This document shows positions 7,779 through 17,665 of a stretch of 64,000 nt of DNA, piece after piece. Source of the DNA: Tissierellia bacterium (GTDB taxonomy: Bacteria > Bacillota_A > Clostridia > Tissierellales > Peptoniphilaceae). Numbering within the stretch: the stretch's first letter is position 1; every line of letters begins with the position of its first letter. Location: contig JAUNVJ010000001.1 in the NCBI GenBank assembly GCA_030537695.1, positions 62,001 through 126,000 of the forward strand. The letters run 5' to 3'. The translations under genes and the position numbers were made by a program. Under the pieces are notes generated by a model that searched no databases, was not told where the DNA came from, and saw nothing but the letters and a program-made list of their open reading frames with translations.

Positions 7779-10700
7779 CTAGAAGAGATTGAATAGATTG
7801 ATTTGATTTGTTTCTTGCAATCCATTAAGAAGATTGTTCTCCTCCAAAATAGATACTACAGATTTTGTGGCTTTTGTACGTTGACATAAATCTTCTATGG
7901 ATATAAATTCTCCTTTTTTTCTTTCAATTACAATATTTTCTGCAATGGTTTCACCGATTCCCGACAAAGCTCGAATCGGCATTCTTATCTTATTTTCCTC
8001 AATAGTGAAGATAGAGGCTTCAGAATGATATATATCTATCGGTAAAAATTCATATCCTCTGGAAAACATTTCAAGTACTACTTCAAATACTTTCATTTGA
8101 TTTTCATCCTTTGTCGTCAATTCGATTTGATTTTTCATAATTTCCATTTTATCTTTGACACCCTGAACGCCATTTAAGACGACTCCACCGTCAAAATCGC
8201 TTAATTTCATAGAGAAATGAGTGGCATAAAAAGCCAAGGGATAATTCAATTTAAAATAGGCGATTCGAAATGAAAGCATAACATATGCTACTGCATGGGC
8301 CTTTGGAAACATATATTGTATTTTTTCACAAGATTCCATATACCATGGAGGTAAATCAAGACGGGACATAATCTTTTTTTGTTCTTCGGTAAGGCCTTTG
8401 CCTTTGCGTACTTTTTCCATCGTATCAAAGGCCATTTTATTTTCTGCTCCAGCCTGTATCAAGTACACCATAATATCTTCTCGAGTTGAAATTACTTCTG
8501 AGATATGTGCTCTACCCTCTCTAATCAATACTTGAGCATTTCCAAGCCATACATCTGTGCCATGAGAAAGTCCGGAAATTCGAACTAAATCCGCAAAAGT
8601 TTTAGGTTGTGTTTCAACAAGCATTTGACGGACAAAATCCGTACCAAATTCAGGGATGCCCAGAGTCCCGGTAGAGACTTGCAAAATATTGGGATCCATA
8701 TTTAACGCTTCTCCATTTCGGAAAAGAGAAGTTGTCTTTTCATCATCTAATGGGATCTGTTCCGAATCGACAGAAGTCAAATCCTCCAGCATTTTTATAA
8801 TGGTCGGTCCATCATGACCTAAGATGTCTAGTTTCAAAATTTTTCCATGTATAAAATTGTAGTCGAAATGGGTTGTGATAACTCCTGAACTAGCATCATC
8901 TGCTGGATATTGAATTGGAGTAAAGTCAAAGATGCTTTTGTTTTTGGGACAGATCATAACCCCACCTGGGTGTTGACCACTGGTACGCTTGACTCCTTCA
9001 CAATTAAGAGCCAAACGTTCCACTTCGATTGGAGAAATGGGCTGATCTTCAAAAAATTTTTTCACATAACCATAAGCTGTTTTTTCCGCCACGGTGCCGA
9101 TGGTTCCGGCACGAAAAACATATCCTTCGCCAAATAAATCTTCCGTATACTTATGGGCATTCGCCTGGTATTGTCCGGCAAAATTCAAATCAATATCCGG
9201 TTCTTTATCTCCATTAAAGCCTAGAAAGACTTCAAAAGGTATATTATGACCATCTTTTTTTAGAGCATGGCCACATTTTGGACAATCCTTATCATCCAAG
9301 TCCACACCGGAACCGATGGAAGGATCATCATAGAATTCAGAATGTTTACAATGAGGACATATATAATGAGGTGGTAGTGGATTTACCTCTGTAATTCCTG
9401 CCATGGTGGCTGCAAAAGAAGAACCCACAGATCCTCGAGAACCCACCAAGTAACCATCATCATTGGATTTTTTAACCAGTTTTTGGGCAATGATATATAA
9501 AACGGCATATCCATTGGTAATAATTGAATCCAATTCTTTTTCCAGGCGCTTTTCTACTAATTCTGGCAACTCTTCGCCATAGATCTCTCGTGCTTTTTGA
9601 TAAGTCATCTTCCTTAAATCTTCTTCAGAGCCTTCAATAACCGGTGGATAAGTACCCTTAGGAATCGGTTCAATATTGTCACATAGATTGGAAATGATAT
9701 GCGTGTTTTTTATCACTACTTGGTAGGCTTTTTCTTCTCCTAAATAACGGAACTCTTTTAACATTTCATCTGTGCTTCGAAAATATAAATTTTGTTTAAT
9801 CCTAGCTTCTTCATCCGGTCTGCCGGATTTTCCATTAAGAATAATCCTTCTGGAGATATCGTCTTTTGGATCTAAATAATAGGGATCGGAGGTTGCTACC
9901 ACGGGAATTTGTAATATTTCACCGATTCGAACAATCTCCCGATTGATCTCCATAATATCTGAAAGACTATATTTACCTTGTAAAATCCCCGGGATGTTAT
10001 TGTCACTCGGTTGAATTTCCAGATAGTCGTAATACGAAGCGATCTCCAAGAGATCTTTTTCCGGCATCATTCGATAAACAGCGTCGAATAAAAGTGATTG
10101 AGCATTTCCCGATCCCAGCAATAATCCTTCGCGATATTGATCAATAAGAGATCTAGGTATCTTAGGTACGATGTGGTAATAGTCCATATGAGATTTACTG
10201 ACCAACTGATATAAATTTTTTAGTCCCACTTGATTTTGAGCTAAAATTGAAATGGAAGATTCAAATAATCGAGAAGATTCAATTTTATGTTTCAATCGGT
10301 TTATTTGAGAGAATGTAGTAATCCCCTGTTTTTTCAGCTGTGACATTATTTTTAAGAAAACTTCTGCTGTTGCTTGTGCATCATTGACGGCCCTATGGGC
10401 TCCAACGAGAGTAACACCGAGTTTTTTACAGATGGTTCCCAGATTAAAACGCTTAATTCCTGTAACCGTAGCTCTCGCCAATGGCAAGGTGTCCAAAATG
10501 GGAAAATGAAATTCTAAGCCTTCCCTTTTCATATATTTTCGGATAAAGGAAGTGTCAAATTTTGCATTGTGAGCGACTAAAACTCCTTCTTCGCAAAAAT
10601 GGTAAAAATCATGAATTACACTTTTTATCTTCGGTTCGTTTTCTACCATTGCATTGGTAATTCCAGTTAATTCCGACACTTCCAATGGAATATTTTGTTC

Positions 10701-12020
10701 TGGATTGACTAATTGTGAAAATCGATCCACTATTTGCCCATTTTTAATTTTAACTGCACCAATTTCAGTAATTGCATCCTTTCGGATGGATAAACCTGTC
10801 GTTTCTATATCAAATACAATAAAGTCTTCATACTCTTCATGCTCAAAATGTGTAATGATATCTTCTTGATCATCGACAAAATTACCATCCATGCCATATA
10901 GAATCTTAATATTATGCTTTGCTCCCGCACTCATAGCTTCCGGAAAGCCTTGAACATCCGCCTTATCAGTGATAGCTATGGCAGGATGCTCCCAAAAACT
11001 TGCTCTTTCTGCAAAAGCATCAAAAGAACTGACACCATTCATTGTAGACATTTTAGTATGGACACGTAATTCTACTCGCTTTTCTGATGCCTGATCCATT
11101 TTTTCCATCGGTTTTAGTACTTCAAAATATGAAATCATGATATTGTCACATTTTGAAAAATTATCATAACCTACTTTGCCGGTAATTAAAACATGTTGTC
11201 CCTTTTTTACATTGGCATTAAATTCTTGAAATTTATCTTTTCCTAAAAACAATTTAGCTAAAGTCGAGGAAGTATAATCGGTAATTGAAAGGATAACTAA
11301 AAACTTTCCCGATTTTAATTCTTTGGACTCCATCTTAAAAATATCACCAATGACAGTAACTTGATCATAATTTTCATGAAGATTTTTTAGCTCCACGGTC
11401 GTTGCATTCGTTTTTTTTCCATATTTAAAATTGGACTGAATCGACGGTTTTTTCTCTACCATTCTTTCCCTTTGTATAGGAAGTTCTTGAGAAAATAGTT
11501 TTTCTTCTTCTTCCAATGATTCAATGAACTGATTTATATTGCAAGTATATGATTCATTGGGCTTTAAAAATTTCACTTGATAATCATCAAAGCATTTAAG
11601 CTTATGCTCCAATATCTTCTTTAATCCATTGCGATTAAAAGCATGGTAAATTTCCTCATTAGGAGCCATGATCAGTAGAGTTTTATCCTTTTTATCCAAA
11701 TTAATTTCTAATTCTCCAAGCCAGACAGTTGCCGAAGGATTGTAATTAAGGATTACCTGTTCAATCAAGTCCATTTCATCTCTATAAGAGTCTTGTGAAA
11801 GTATAAAGTCTATATGAACTTTATATTCATTTAAATATTCCACCATGCGATTTTTTAATAAAGCTTTTAGATCCGTCGTCAAGCTTTTCGTTGATTGAAA
11901 AACGATATGGAGATCCGATGTTTTCCGATTAAGTTGAATAGTTTTTAAAACAACATGATTTTCTTTATCCAATGGAAAATTTATTTCCAATTTTTCCAAG
12001 AGTCTATGAAAGGGTGTCAA
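7779..12020 (-). CDS. polC: DNA polymerase III, PolC-type alpha subunit with proofreading exonuclease
   Basis: This is the replicative polymerase of low-GC Gram-positives (1413 residues). In order: the N-terminal region, an OB fold (about 215-300), a PHP domain split by a DEDDh 3'-5' exonuclease (FDIETTGLS near 402, VAHNAKFDTSF, HRAVNDAQA), a zinc finger (CPHC...CPKC, about 890-920), the palm with the catalytic PDIDLNF near 942, and the fingers region with SGLSHGTDVWLGNAQ. PHP metal ligands look lost: ELRVHTKMS and ITDKADVQ stand where HxH and TDH are usual. The start is TTG with AGGTG. It is the last gene of the rpsB operon. Confidence 0.96.
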   Translation of the reverse strand: MTPFHRLLEKLEINFPLDKENHVVLKTIQLNRKTSDLHIVFQSTKSLTTDLKALLKNRMVEYLNEYKVHIDFILSQDSYRDEMDLIEQVILNYNPSATVWLGELEINLDKKDKTLLIMAPNEEIYHAFNRNGLKKILEHKLKCFDDYQVKFLKPNESYTCNINQFIESLEEEEKLFSQELPIQRERMVEKKPSIQSNFKYGKKTNATTVELKNLHENYDQVTVIGDIFKMESKELKSGKFLVILSITDYTSSTLAKLFLGKDKFQEFNANVKKGQHVLITGKVGYDNFSKCDNIMISYFEVLKPMEKMDQASEKRVELRVHTKMSTMNGVSSFDAFAERASFWEHPAIAITDKADVQGFPEAMSAGAKHNIKILYGMDGNFVDDQEDIITHFEHEEYEDFIVFDIETTGLSIRKDAITEIGAVKIKNGQIVDRFSQLVNPEQNIPLEVSELTGITNAMVENEPKIKSVIHDFYHFCEEGVLVAHNAKFDTSFIRKYMKREGLEFHFPILDTLPLARATVTGIKRFNLGTICKKLGVTLVGAHRAVNDAQATAEVFLKIMSQLKKQGITTFSQINRLKHKIESSRLFESSISILAQNQVGLKNLYQLVSKSHMDYYHIVPKIPRSLIDQYREGLLLGSGNAQSLLFDAVYRMMPEKDLLEIASYYDYLEIQPSDNNIPGILQGKYSLSDIMEINREIVRIGEILQIPVVATSDPYYLDPKDDISRRIILNGKSGRPDEEARIKQNLYFRSTDEMLKEFRYLGEEKAYQVVIKNTHIISNLCDNIEPIPKGTYPPVIEGSEEDLRKMTYQKAREIYGEELPELVEKRLEKELDSIITNGYAVLYIIAQKLVKKSNDDGYLVGSRGSVGSSFAATMAGITEVNPLPPHYICPHCKHSEFYDDPSIGSGVDLDDKDCPKCGHALKKDGHNIPFEVFLGFNGDKEPDIDLNFAGQYQANAHKYTEDLFGEGYVFRAGTIGTVAEKTAYGYVKKFFEDQPISPIEVERLALNCEGVKRTSGQHPGGVMICPKNKSIFDFTPIQYPADDASSGVITTHFDYNFIHGKILKLDILGHDGPTIIKMLEDLTSVDSEQIPLDDEKTTSLFRNGEALNMDPNILQVSTGTLGIPEFGTDFVRQMLVETQPKTFADLVRISGLSHGTDVWLGNAQVLIREGRAHISEVISTREDIMVYLIQAGAENKMAFDTMEKVRKGKGLTEEQKKIMSRLDLPPWYMESCEKIQYMFPKAHAVAYVMLSFRIAYFKLNYPLAFYATHFSMKLSDFDGGVVLNGVQGVKDKMEIMKNQIELTTKDENQMKVFEVVLEMFSRGYEFLPIDIYHSEASIFTIEENKIRMPIRALSGIGETIAENIVIERKKGEFISIEDLCQRTKATKSVVSILEENNLLNGLQETNQINLFNLF

Positions 12021-12028
12021 AATATCAC

Positions 12029-13078
12029 CTATAATTTTTCTATTTCTCTATATAATTCATCCAATAATTGATCTTCACGTACTTTTTTTATAATTTTACC
12101 CTTTCTGAAGATAATGCCCATGCCATTGCCTCCAGCTATTCCAATATCCGCTTCCCTAGCCTCTCCAGGCCCATTAACAGCACAACCCATTAATGCAACG
12201 GTTAAATCCTTTTGCTGATGTTGCAAATAAGCTTGTGCTTGTTCGACCATCGAGATGAGATTGATTTTTGTTCGTGCACAAGTGGGACAGGAGACAATAT
12301 CAATCCCCTCTTTTTTTAGCCCTAGTGATTTTAATATTTCTTTGGCAACAAATATCTCTTCCATAGGATCCGAAGTTAAGGAAACACGTATCGTATCTCC
12401 AATCCCTTCGGATAATAAGGTGCCTATTCCGACAGCAGACTTGATGGCTCCACTGTTTGGCGGACCTGCTTCCGTTATCCCCAAGTGGAGAGGATAATCA
12501 GATACTTGTGAAAATTTCCGATAAGAATCGACACATAAATTAACATTGGATGCCTTTAAGGATACTTTTATATCATGAAACTTCATAGACTCCAAAATAT
12601 TAATTTCTTCTAATGCGGATTCCACAATGGAATCTACATTAACACCATGAAATCGTTCTATAAACTTTTGATGAATGGAGCCGGAATTGACACCGATCCG
12701 GATAGGTATACCAAAAGCACTGCATTTTTCCACAACTTCTTGAACTTTCCATCGAGCTCCTATATTTCCGGGATTGATTCGCAAACAATCGATTCCATTT
12801 TCTACCGCTGCCAAGGCCAGACGATGATCAAATTGAATGTCGGCTATAGTAGGAATGGAAATTCGTTTTTTTATCATAGGAATTGCTTGTGCATCTTCGA
12901 AGTCATTGACAGCAAAACGGATCAATTCACATCCTATGGTAGAAAGGGCATTAATTTGATTTATTGTGGCATCAATATCTTTTGTAACGGTATTTGTCAT
13001 GGACTGAATCGATATCGGATGCCCTCCTCCGACAGGGACATTTCCCACATATACCGTTTTTGTCATTTTACGTTTCAA
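12029..13078 (-). CDS. ispG: 4-hydroxy-3-methylbut-2-enyl diphosphate synthase (flavodoxin/ferredoxin), GcpE
   Basis: This is the penultimate enzyme of the MEP isoprenoid pathway: it reductively opens MEcPP to HMBPP using a [4Fe-4S] cluster. The protein has a TIM-barrel with RRKTKTVYVGNVPVG-like start (here RKMTKTVYVGNVPVGGG) and the cluster ligands in CPTCARTKI and GCAVNGPGEA, plus the closing glutamate. It has 349 residues from a TTG start at 13078, which has AGGTG 6 bases upstream. It follows rseP directly and precedes polC. Confidence 0.95.
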   Translation of the reverse strand: MKRKMTKTVYVGNVPVGGGHPISIQSMTNTVTKDIDATINQINALSTIGCELIRFAVNDFEDAQAIPMIKKRISIPTIADIQFDHRLALAAVENGIDCLRINPGNIGARWKVQEVVEKCSAFGIPIRIGVNSGSIHQKFIERFHGVNVDSIVESALEEINILESMKFHDIKVSLKASNVNLCVDSYRKFSQVSDYPLHLGITEAGPPNSGAIKSAVGIGTLLSEGIGDTIRVSLTSDPMEEIFVAKEILKSLGLKKEGIDIVSCPTCARTKINLISMVEQAQAYLQHQQKDLTVALMGCAVNGPGEAREADIGIAGGNGMGIIFRKGKIIKKVREDQLLDELYREIEKL

Positions 13079-13087
13079 AAAAATCAC

Positions 13088-14092
13088 CTATCTAAAAATG
13101 TTTAAATCGTTAAACAATGTCACATATAGCATAAGAGTCAATAAGAATGCAAACCCTAACATAGATAACTTAGCTTCCCATTCTGCAGGTATCGGTTTTC
13201 CAATCATGGCTTCAATTAATAAAAAAAGTAATTTACCACCATCTAAAGCTGGAATCGGAAGTAAATTAATTACGCCTAAATTTGCTGAAATTAATCCTAA
13301 GATAAATAAAAGATTGATAAAACCCTTTGACGTTTCTTGGCCGATAATAGATATGACACCTACAGGCCCGGACAGCATATTGGATTCAAAACCTCCGGTT
13401 TTTATCAAATGAAATACATGAAAAATTGATTTCACTACAGATTTTGTCTGAGATATTGCCAATGAAAATGCATGAATAGGGTTTTTTTCTGTTTTTGAAG
13501 TAATTCCAATAATAAAACGGCCGTCTTCACTTTTCACAGGGTTAATCTCTTGCTCATAAATCTTTTCATTTCTTTCATATTTAATGTGAAGAGGTGCTCC
13601 ATTTTCATTATTGCTGATCAAATCAATAATTTCAGACCAGTCTTTGGTTGGCATTCCATTGATTTCAATAATTTTATCTCCGGTATGAATACCTCCCTGG
13701 TAAGCCGGCAAATCGACAATGACTTCATCGATGATATTGGTTCCATTTCCCATTCCAATAAAAACGAAGAAAAACGCAACAATAGCCAGAAGGAAATTCA
13801 TAACTGCTCCTGCCACCACCACGGCCATTCGTTTGTAAACGGAAACATTATTAAAACTTCGTGGATCGAAGGAATCTTCATTCTCACCTTCCATGGCCAC
13901 ATATCCTCCGATTGGAAAAATCCGTATCGAATATTTCGTTTCTTTTCCTTCTCGTTGTAAAATTTTTGGGCCCATTCCAATTGAAAATTCGTTGACTTTA
14001 ATACCAACAGCTTTTGCAACTGTAAAATGACCCAATTCATGTAACATAATGACTAATAGAAAAACAAAGATTGAACCGATTAAGGTTGCCAT
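13088..14092 (-). CDS. rseP: Site-2 zinc metalloprotease RseP
   Basis: This is an intramembrane M50 protease that cleaves anti-sigma factors or remnant signal peptides. The 334-residue protein has the HELGH zinc site at about residue 18 in the first membrane segment, a central PDZ domain (about 115-190, GGIHTGDKIIEINGMPT), and the second motif NLLPIPALDGGKLLF in the C-terminal membrane region. ATG with AGGAGG. It lies 9 bases after cdsA; the dxr gene normally between these two is not there. Confidence 0.95.
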   Translation of the reverse strand: MATLIGSIFVFLLVIMLHELGHFTVAKAVGIKVNEFSIGMGPKILQREGKETKYSIRIFPIGGYVAMEGENEDSFDPRSFNNVSVYKRMAVVVAGAVMNFLLAIVAFFFVFIGMGNGTNIIDEVIVDLPAYQGGIHTGDKIIEINGMPTKDWSEIIDLISNNENGAPLHIKYERNEKIYEQEINPVKSEDGRFIIGITSKTEKNPIHAFSLAISQTKSVVKSIFHVFHLIKTGGFESNMLSGPVGVISIIGQETSKGFINLLFILGLISANLGVINLLPIPALDGGKLLFLLIEAMIGKPIPAEWEAKLSMLGFAFLLTLMLYVTLFNDLNIFR

Positions 14093-14101
14093 GCAAACCT
14101 C

Positions 14102-14884
14102 CTAGAGTAAGTAAAATAGTATATAGACAAATGGACTGACGAAAATAATAGAATCAAAGCGATCCAAAATACCACCATGTCCCGGTAATACATTAGCAAA
14201 ATCTTTTACTCCCGTTGTCCTTTTAATTTTCGATGCAAACAAATCACCAAATTGACCGGATACCGATGCCATTAATACGATTACTATAGTTATCCAATTG
14301 ATGTTTAAACTGATATAGTGTTTATGGATGTAATAAAAGTATATCATGGTGATAAGCAAACCAAAAAAACTGCCACCGATGGCACCTTCTATTGATTTAT
14401 TCGGTGATATTCTTGGAATTAACTTGTGTTTACCGAAGATGCTTCCTATGAGATAGGCAAAAGTATCTGTGGAAAAGGCAATGATAAAAGCAGAGATAAT
14501 AAGAAGTCGTTCATTGGTAAAGCCTAATAAACTCAATAAAAAAACGCCGTATATATAAGAGAAAATCGTATAGATACTCTCCATTAAATTGTAATTTTTC
14601 AATAGGATTTCAATAAAACCGTTTATTATAAAAAACAGTACCAGTGAATAAAGGGGATCGATTCTTTTCCATGAAAAAATAAAAGTAATAATTGCCCCGA
14701 TGAAGAGGCTCAATAAATTGATCCTAATATCCATTTTAGAAAAAGCATTGTACAATTCTCGAATGGCCTCTATCGTTAAGAAAAAAATAGAAATTTTTAT
14801 GGCAAGATTTCCTAGATATAAAATGAGAACCAATAAAAGAATTCCCAAAATTCCCGTTCCGATTCTTTTTTGTAAATCAGTCAA
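14102..14884 (-). CDS. cdsA: Phosphatidate cytidylyltransferase
   Basis: CdsA makes CDP-diacylglycerol from CTP and phosphatidic acid, the branch point of phospholipid synthesis. The 260-residue protein is strongly hydrophobic, with about eight membrane segments, and ends with the family signature KDFANVLPGHGGILDRFDS (about residues 225-245). The TTG start has GGTGG upstream and follows the uppS stop without a gap. Confidence 0.94.
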   Translation of the reverse strand: MTDLQKRIGTGILGILLLVLILYLGNLAIKISIFFLTIEAIRELYNAFSKMDIRINLLSLFIGAIITFIFSWKRIDPLYSLVLFFIINGFIEILLKNYNLMESIYTIFSYIYGVFLLSLLGFTNERLLIISAFIIAFSTDTFAYLIGSIFGKHKLIPRISPNKSIEGAIGGSFFGLLITMIYFYYIHKHYISLNINWITIVIVLMASVSGQFGDLFASKIKRTTGVKDFANVLPGHGGILDRFDSIIFVSPFVYILFYLL

Positions 14885-15619
14885 TTATAAACCACCAAAC
14901 CTTCTATTCCTGTTTTGATATTCTAAAATCGCCTTATACAATTCTTCTTTCGTAAAATCCGGCCATAATATATTCGAAAAATAAAATTCAGCATAAGCTA
15001 ATTGATATAACATAAAATTGGAAACTCTCAGTTCTCCACTAGGACGAATTAATAAATCCAATGGAGGCTGGTTATTCGTATATAAGTAAGACTCAAACAG
15101 ACTCTTATTAATATCTTTCGCATGTAATAGGCCTTTTTCCACTTCAAAGGCTATGGTTTGTAAAGCTTGAACGATTTCATCTTGACCACCATAATTTAAG
15201 CCGATATTTAGTATCATTTTATCATTATCCCTAGTATCCTGCAATGCTCTATAAATTTCTTTTTTAACCTTTTCTGGAAAAGGAGTAATATCTCCCAATA
15301 GATTTATTTTTATATTATTTTGTTTAATCTTTTCCAACTGTGTATTAATATAGTAAATCAATAAAGACATTAATTTGGAAATTTCTTCTGTCGGTCTCTT
15401 CCAATTTTCCGTGGAAAATGCATACAGACTAAGACTTGGTATTTCAAGTTCAAAACAGGCCTCTACAATATCAATTACTCTTTTTGTACCTTCACGGTGA
15501 CCAAAACTTCGAGGCAAATTTTTATTTTGTGCCCAGCGTCCATTTCCATCCATAATAATTCCGATATGACTGGGCATATTATCTCTATCTAATCGTTTCA
15601 TAATATTTATATTTTTCAT
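14885..15619 (-). CDS. uppS: Di-trans,poly-cis-undecaprenyl diphosphate synthase
   Basis: It condenses eight IPP units onto farnesyl diphosphate to make the C55 lipid carrier for peptidoglycan. Visible motifs are HIGIIMDGNGRWA (catalytic Asp about residue 24), SFGHREG, ALYAFSTENWKR and LLIRPSGELRVSNFMLYQ. It has 244 residues. No convincing ribosome site precedes either the first ATG or the MKRLDRD ATG six codons in, so the exact start is uncertain. A hairpin lies just upstream. The neighbours frr and cdsA are the usual ones. Confidence 0.94.
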   Translation of the reverse strand: MKNINIMKRLDRDNMPSHIGIIMDGNGRWAQNKNLPRSFGHREGTKRVIDIVEACFELEIPSLSLYAFSTENWKRPTEEISKLMSLLIYYINTQLEKIKQNNIKINLLGDITPFPEKVKKEIYRALQDTRDNDKMILNIGLNYGGQDEIVQALQTIAFEVEKGLLHAKDINKSLFESYLYTNNQPPLDLLIRPSGELRVSNFMLYQLAYAEFYFSNILWPDFTKEELYKAILEYQNRNRRFGGL

Positions 15620-15636
15620 AATATTTTCAAATAAGT

Positions 15637-15657
15637 AAAAGGCCCTTCGGGCCTTTT
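15637..15657 (-). terminator. GC-rich hairpin between frr and uppS
   Basis: A 9-bp stem AAAAGGCCC/GGGCCTTTT with a 3-base loop starts right at the frr stop codon. On the minus strand only four Us belong to the stem end, then AC, so it may be a weak or partial terminator. No promoter fits between it and uppS. Confidence 0.6.
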
Positions 15658-16215
15658 TTAAATCTCCAAAAGTTCACTTTCTTTTGCTTTGGTAATATCG
15701 TCAATCTTTTTAATATATTCATCAGTGAGATCTTGTATCGTATCTTCATGAGAATGTCTTTCGTCCTCTGTAATTTCTTTCGATTTTTCTGCTGCTTTAA
15801 TTTCATCCATTGCATCTCTACGAATATTACGAATGGATATCTTGGCATTCTCAGCATTTTTGCGAACAATTTTCGTTAAGTCTCTCCGTCTTTCTTCTGT
15901 TAACTGTGGTATCGCCAAGCGAACGACTTTACCGTCATTGGATGGATGAATCCCTAAATCTGATTTTTGAATCGCTTTTTCAATTTCGGGAATCAATGTG
16001 GCATCCCAAGGTTGGATAACCAATAATCTAGCCTCCGGAGCAGAAATTCCTGCAACTTGATTAAGAGGAGTTACTTGTCCGTAATATTCCACGGTCAAAC
16101 GGTCCAATAAACTGGGATTGGCTCGTCCCGCCCGAATACTTTGTAGATCTTCACTAAGGGATGTAATAGTTTTTTTCATTCTATTTTCACAATTTTTTTT
16201 AAGATCAGATATCAT
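15658..16215 (-). CDS. frr: Ribosome recycling factor
   Basis: With EF-G, RRF splits post-termination ribosomes. The 185-residue protein has the expected size and shows [42 protein letters not shown] and [27 protein letters not shown], all diagnostic. ATG with AGGAGG. It follows pyrH by 9 bases in the classical rpsB-tsf-pyrH-frr order. Confidence 0.96.
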   Translation of the reverse strand: MISDLKKNCENRMKKTITSLSEDLQSIRAGRANPSLLDRLTVEYYGQVTPLNQVAGISAPEARLLVIQPWDATLIPEIEKAIQKSDLGIHPSNDGKVVRLAIPQLTEERRRDLTKIVRKNAENAKISIRNIRRDAMDEIKAAEKSKEITEDERHSHEDTIQDLTDEYIKKIDDITKAKESELLEI

Positions 16216-16224
16216 AAGATCCTC

Positions 16225-16932
16225 CTATTTCACATTTGTTCCAATATCTTTACCACAAACGACATCAACAATTGAGTTTTCAATATCAATACCGAATACC
16301 ACCAAGGGAATTCCATTATCCATACATAGTGACGTGGCCGTAGCATCCATGATTTTCAAGTTTTGATTTAAAATTTCATAGTATGTCATTTCTTCATATT
16401 TTTTTGCATTTTTATTAAACTTTGGATCCGAATCATAAATTCCGTCGACACCTTTTTTAGCCAATAAAATCACATCGGCATCAATTTCCGCAGCCCTTAA
16501 AGCCGCCGTAGTATCTGTAGAAAAGTAAGGATTTCCAATGCCTGCAGAAAAAATAACGACACGCCCTTTTTCCAAATGTCGAATGGCTCGTCTTCGAATA
16601 TAAGGTTCAGCAACTTCTTTCATCTCAATGGCCGTTTGCACCCTGGAAGGCACACCCATCTTTTCCAATGCATCTTGAAAAGCCAAGGCATTCATGACTG
16701 TACCAAGCATGCCCATATAATCGGAGGTTGCCCGTTCGATATTATTGGCATCGCGACCTCTCCAAAAGTTTCCGCCACCGACTACAATACTGGTTTCTAC
16801 TCCCATTTCATGAATGAGCTTTACTTGATTTGCGATGAGCCGAATGGTGGCTGTATCAATACCAATCCCTCGAGAACCACTCATCGCCTCACCACTTAGT
16901 TTTAATACGATTCGTTTATATTTGGGCTTCAA
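16225..16932 (-). CDS. pyrH: UMP kinase
   Basis: It phosphorylates UMP to UDP and belongs to the amino-acid kinase fold. The 235-residue protein has KLSGEAMSG near the N-terminus, [27 protein letters not shown] and the nucleotide-binding [14 protein letters not shown]. The TTG start has AGAGGG upstream. It lies between tsf and frr. Confidence 0.96.
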   Translation of the reverse strand: MKPKYKRIVLKLSGEAMSGSRGIGIDTATIRLIANQVKLIHEMGVETSIVVGGGNFWRGRDANNIERATSDYMGMLGTVMNALAFQDALEKMGVPSRVQTAIEMKEVAEPYIRRRAIRHLEKGRVVIFSAGIGNPYFSTDTTAALRAAEIDADVILLAKKGVDGIYDSDPKFNKNAKKYEEMTYYEILNQNLKIMDATATSLCMDNGIPLVVFGIDIENSIVDVVCGKDIGTNVK

Positions 16933-16945
16933 TAATATCCCTCTT

Positions 16946-17596
16946 TTATTTGGACTCCATTTGTTTTGCTACCTCTTCAGCAAAATCTTCTTCTCTCTTT
17001 TCCAGTCCTTCTCCTACTTCATAACGAATGAAACGACGAATTTTAATATTTTCACCGATTTTTGAGATCAAGTCATTTAGGACATCTTGAACTTTTTTAT
17101 CACTATCTTTGATGAAGTTTTGTTCTAAAAGACAAATTTCTTCAAAGAATTTATCCAAACGACCTTCCACCATTTTTTCAACAATATGCTCCGGTTTTCC
17201 TTCTTGAAGAGCTTGTTCTCGTAGGATTTTTCTCTCATGGTCAATTTCATTTGTAGGAACTTCTTCCCTACTGACATAAGTGGGATTTACAGCAGCTACT
17301 TGCATTGCCATATCACGGACAAAAGTTTTAAATTCTTCATTTTTAGCAACAAAGTCTGTTTCTGAATTCACTTCAATCAAGACGCCAATACGTCCACCAT
17401 GAATATAAGCATCGACAAGTCCTTCTGAAGCGATACGCGAGGATTTTTTAGCTACGGAAGCCAATCCCTTTTCTCTTAATAAATCTGCCGCTTTGTCAAT
17501 ATTTCCATCGGCTTCCACTAAAGCCTTTTTACAATCCATCATACCGGCACTTGTTTTTTCTCTAAGCTCTTTAATAAGGGCTGCACTAATCTTCAT
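16946..17596 (-). CDS. tsf: Translation elongation factor Ts
   Basis: EF-Ts exchanges GDP on EF-Tu. The protein starts [26 protein letters not shown], the typical UBA-like N-terminus, followed by EASEGL-type and [13 protein letters not shown] motifs; at 216 residues it is a short form with a single dimerisation core, common in Clostridia. The ATG at 17596 has GGAGG; upstream codons in frame belong to the rpsB-tsf hairpin region. It is separated from rpsB by a terminator-like hairpin. Confidence 0.95.
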   Translation of the reverse strand: MKISAALIKELREKTSAGMMDCKKALVEADGNIDKAADLLREKGLASVAKKSSRIASEGLVDAYIHGGRIGVLIEVNSETDFVAKNEEFKTFVRDMAMQVAAVNPTYVSREEVPTNEIDHERKILREQALQEGKPEHIVEKMVEGRLDKFFEEICLLEQNFIKDSDKKVQDVLNDLISKIGENIKIRRFIRYEVGEGLEKREEDFAEEVAKQMESK

Positions 17597-17620
17597 TTTA
17601 TTTTCCTCCTTGGATAATAT

Positions 17621-17658
17621 AAAAAAGAGAGTTATAAAGGCCAAGCTTTAGAACTCTC
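17621..17658 (-). terminator. Terminator/attenuator between rpsB and tsf
   Basis: On the minus strand a 7-bp stem (17627-17633 with 17652-17658), one mismatch and a further 5-bp stem are followed by six Us (17621-17626). No promoter is seen between it and tsf, so it probably lowers tsf and downstream expression relative to rpsB. Confidence 0.75.
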
Positions 17659-17665
17659 GTAAAAT

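Noticed and set aside
12647..13105. 152-codon plus-strand reading across ispG
   Set aside because: Antisense to ispG, which has full motifs; no ribosome site and no family resemblance.
15627..15869. 80-codon reading on the minus strand overlapping frr
   Set aside because: It lies in another frame of the clearly identified frr gene and ends in the hairpin; composition is that of a shadow.
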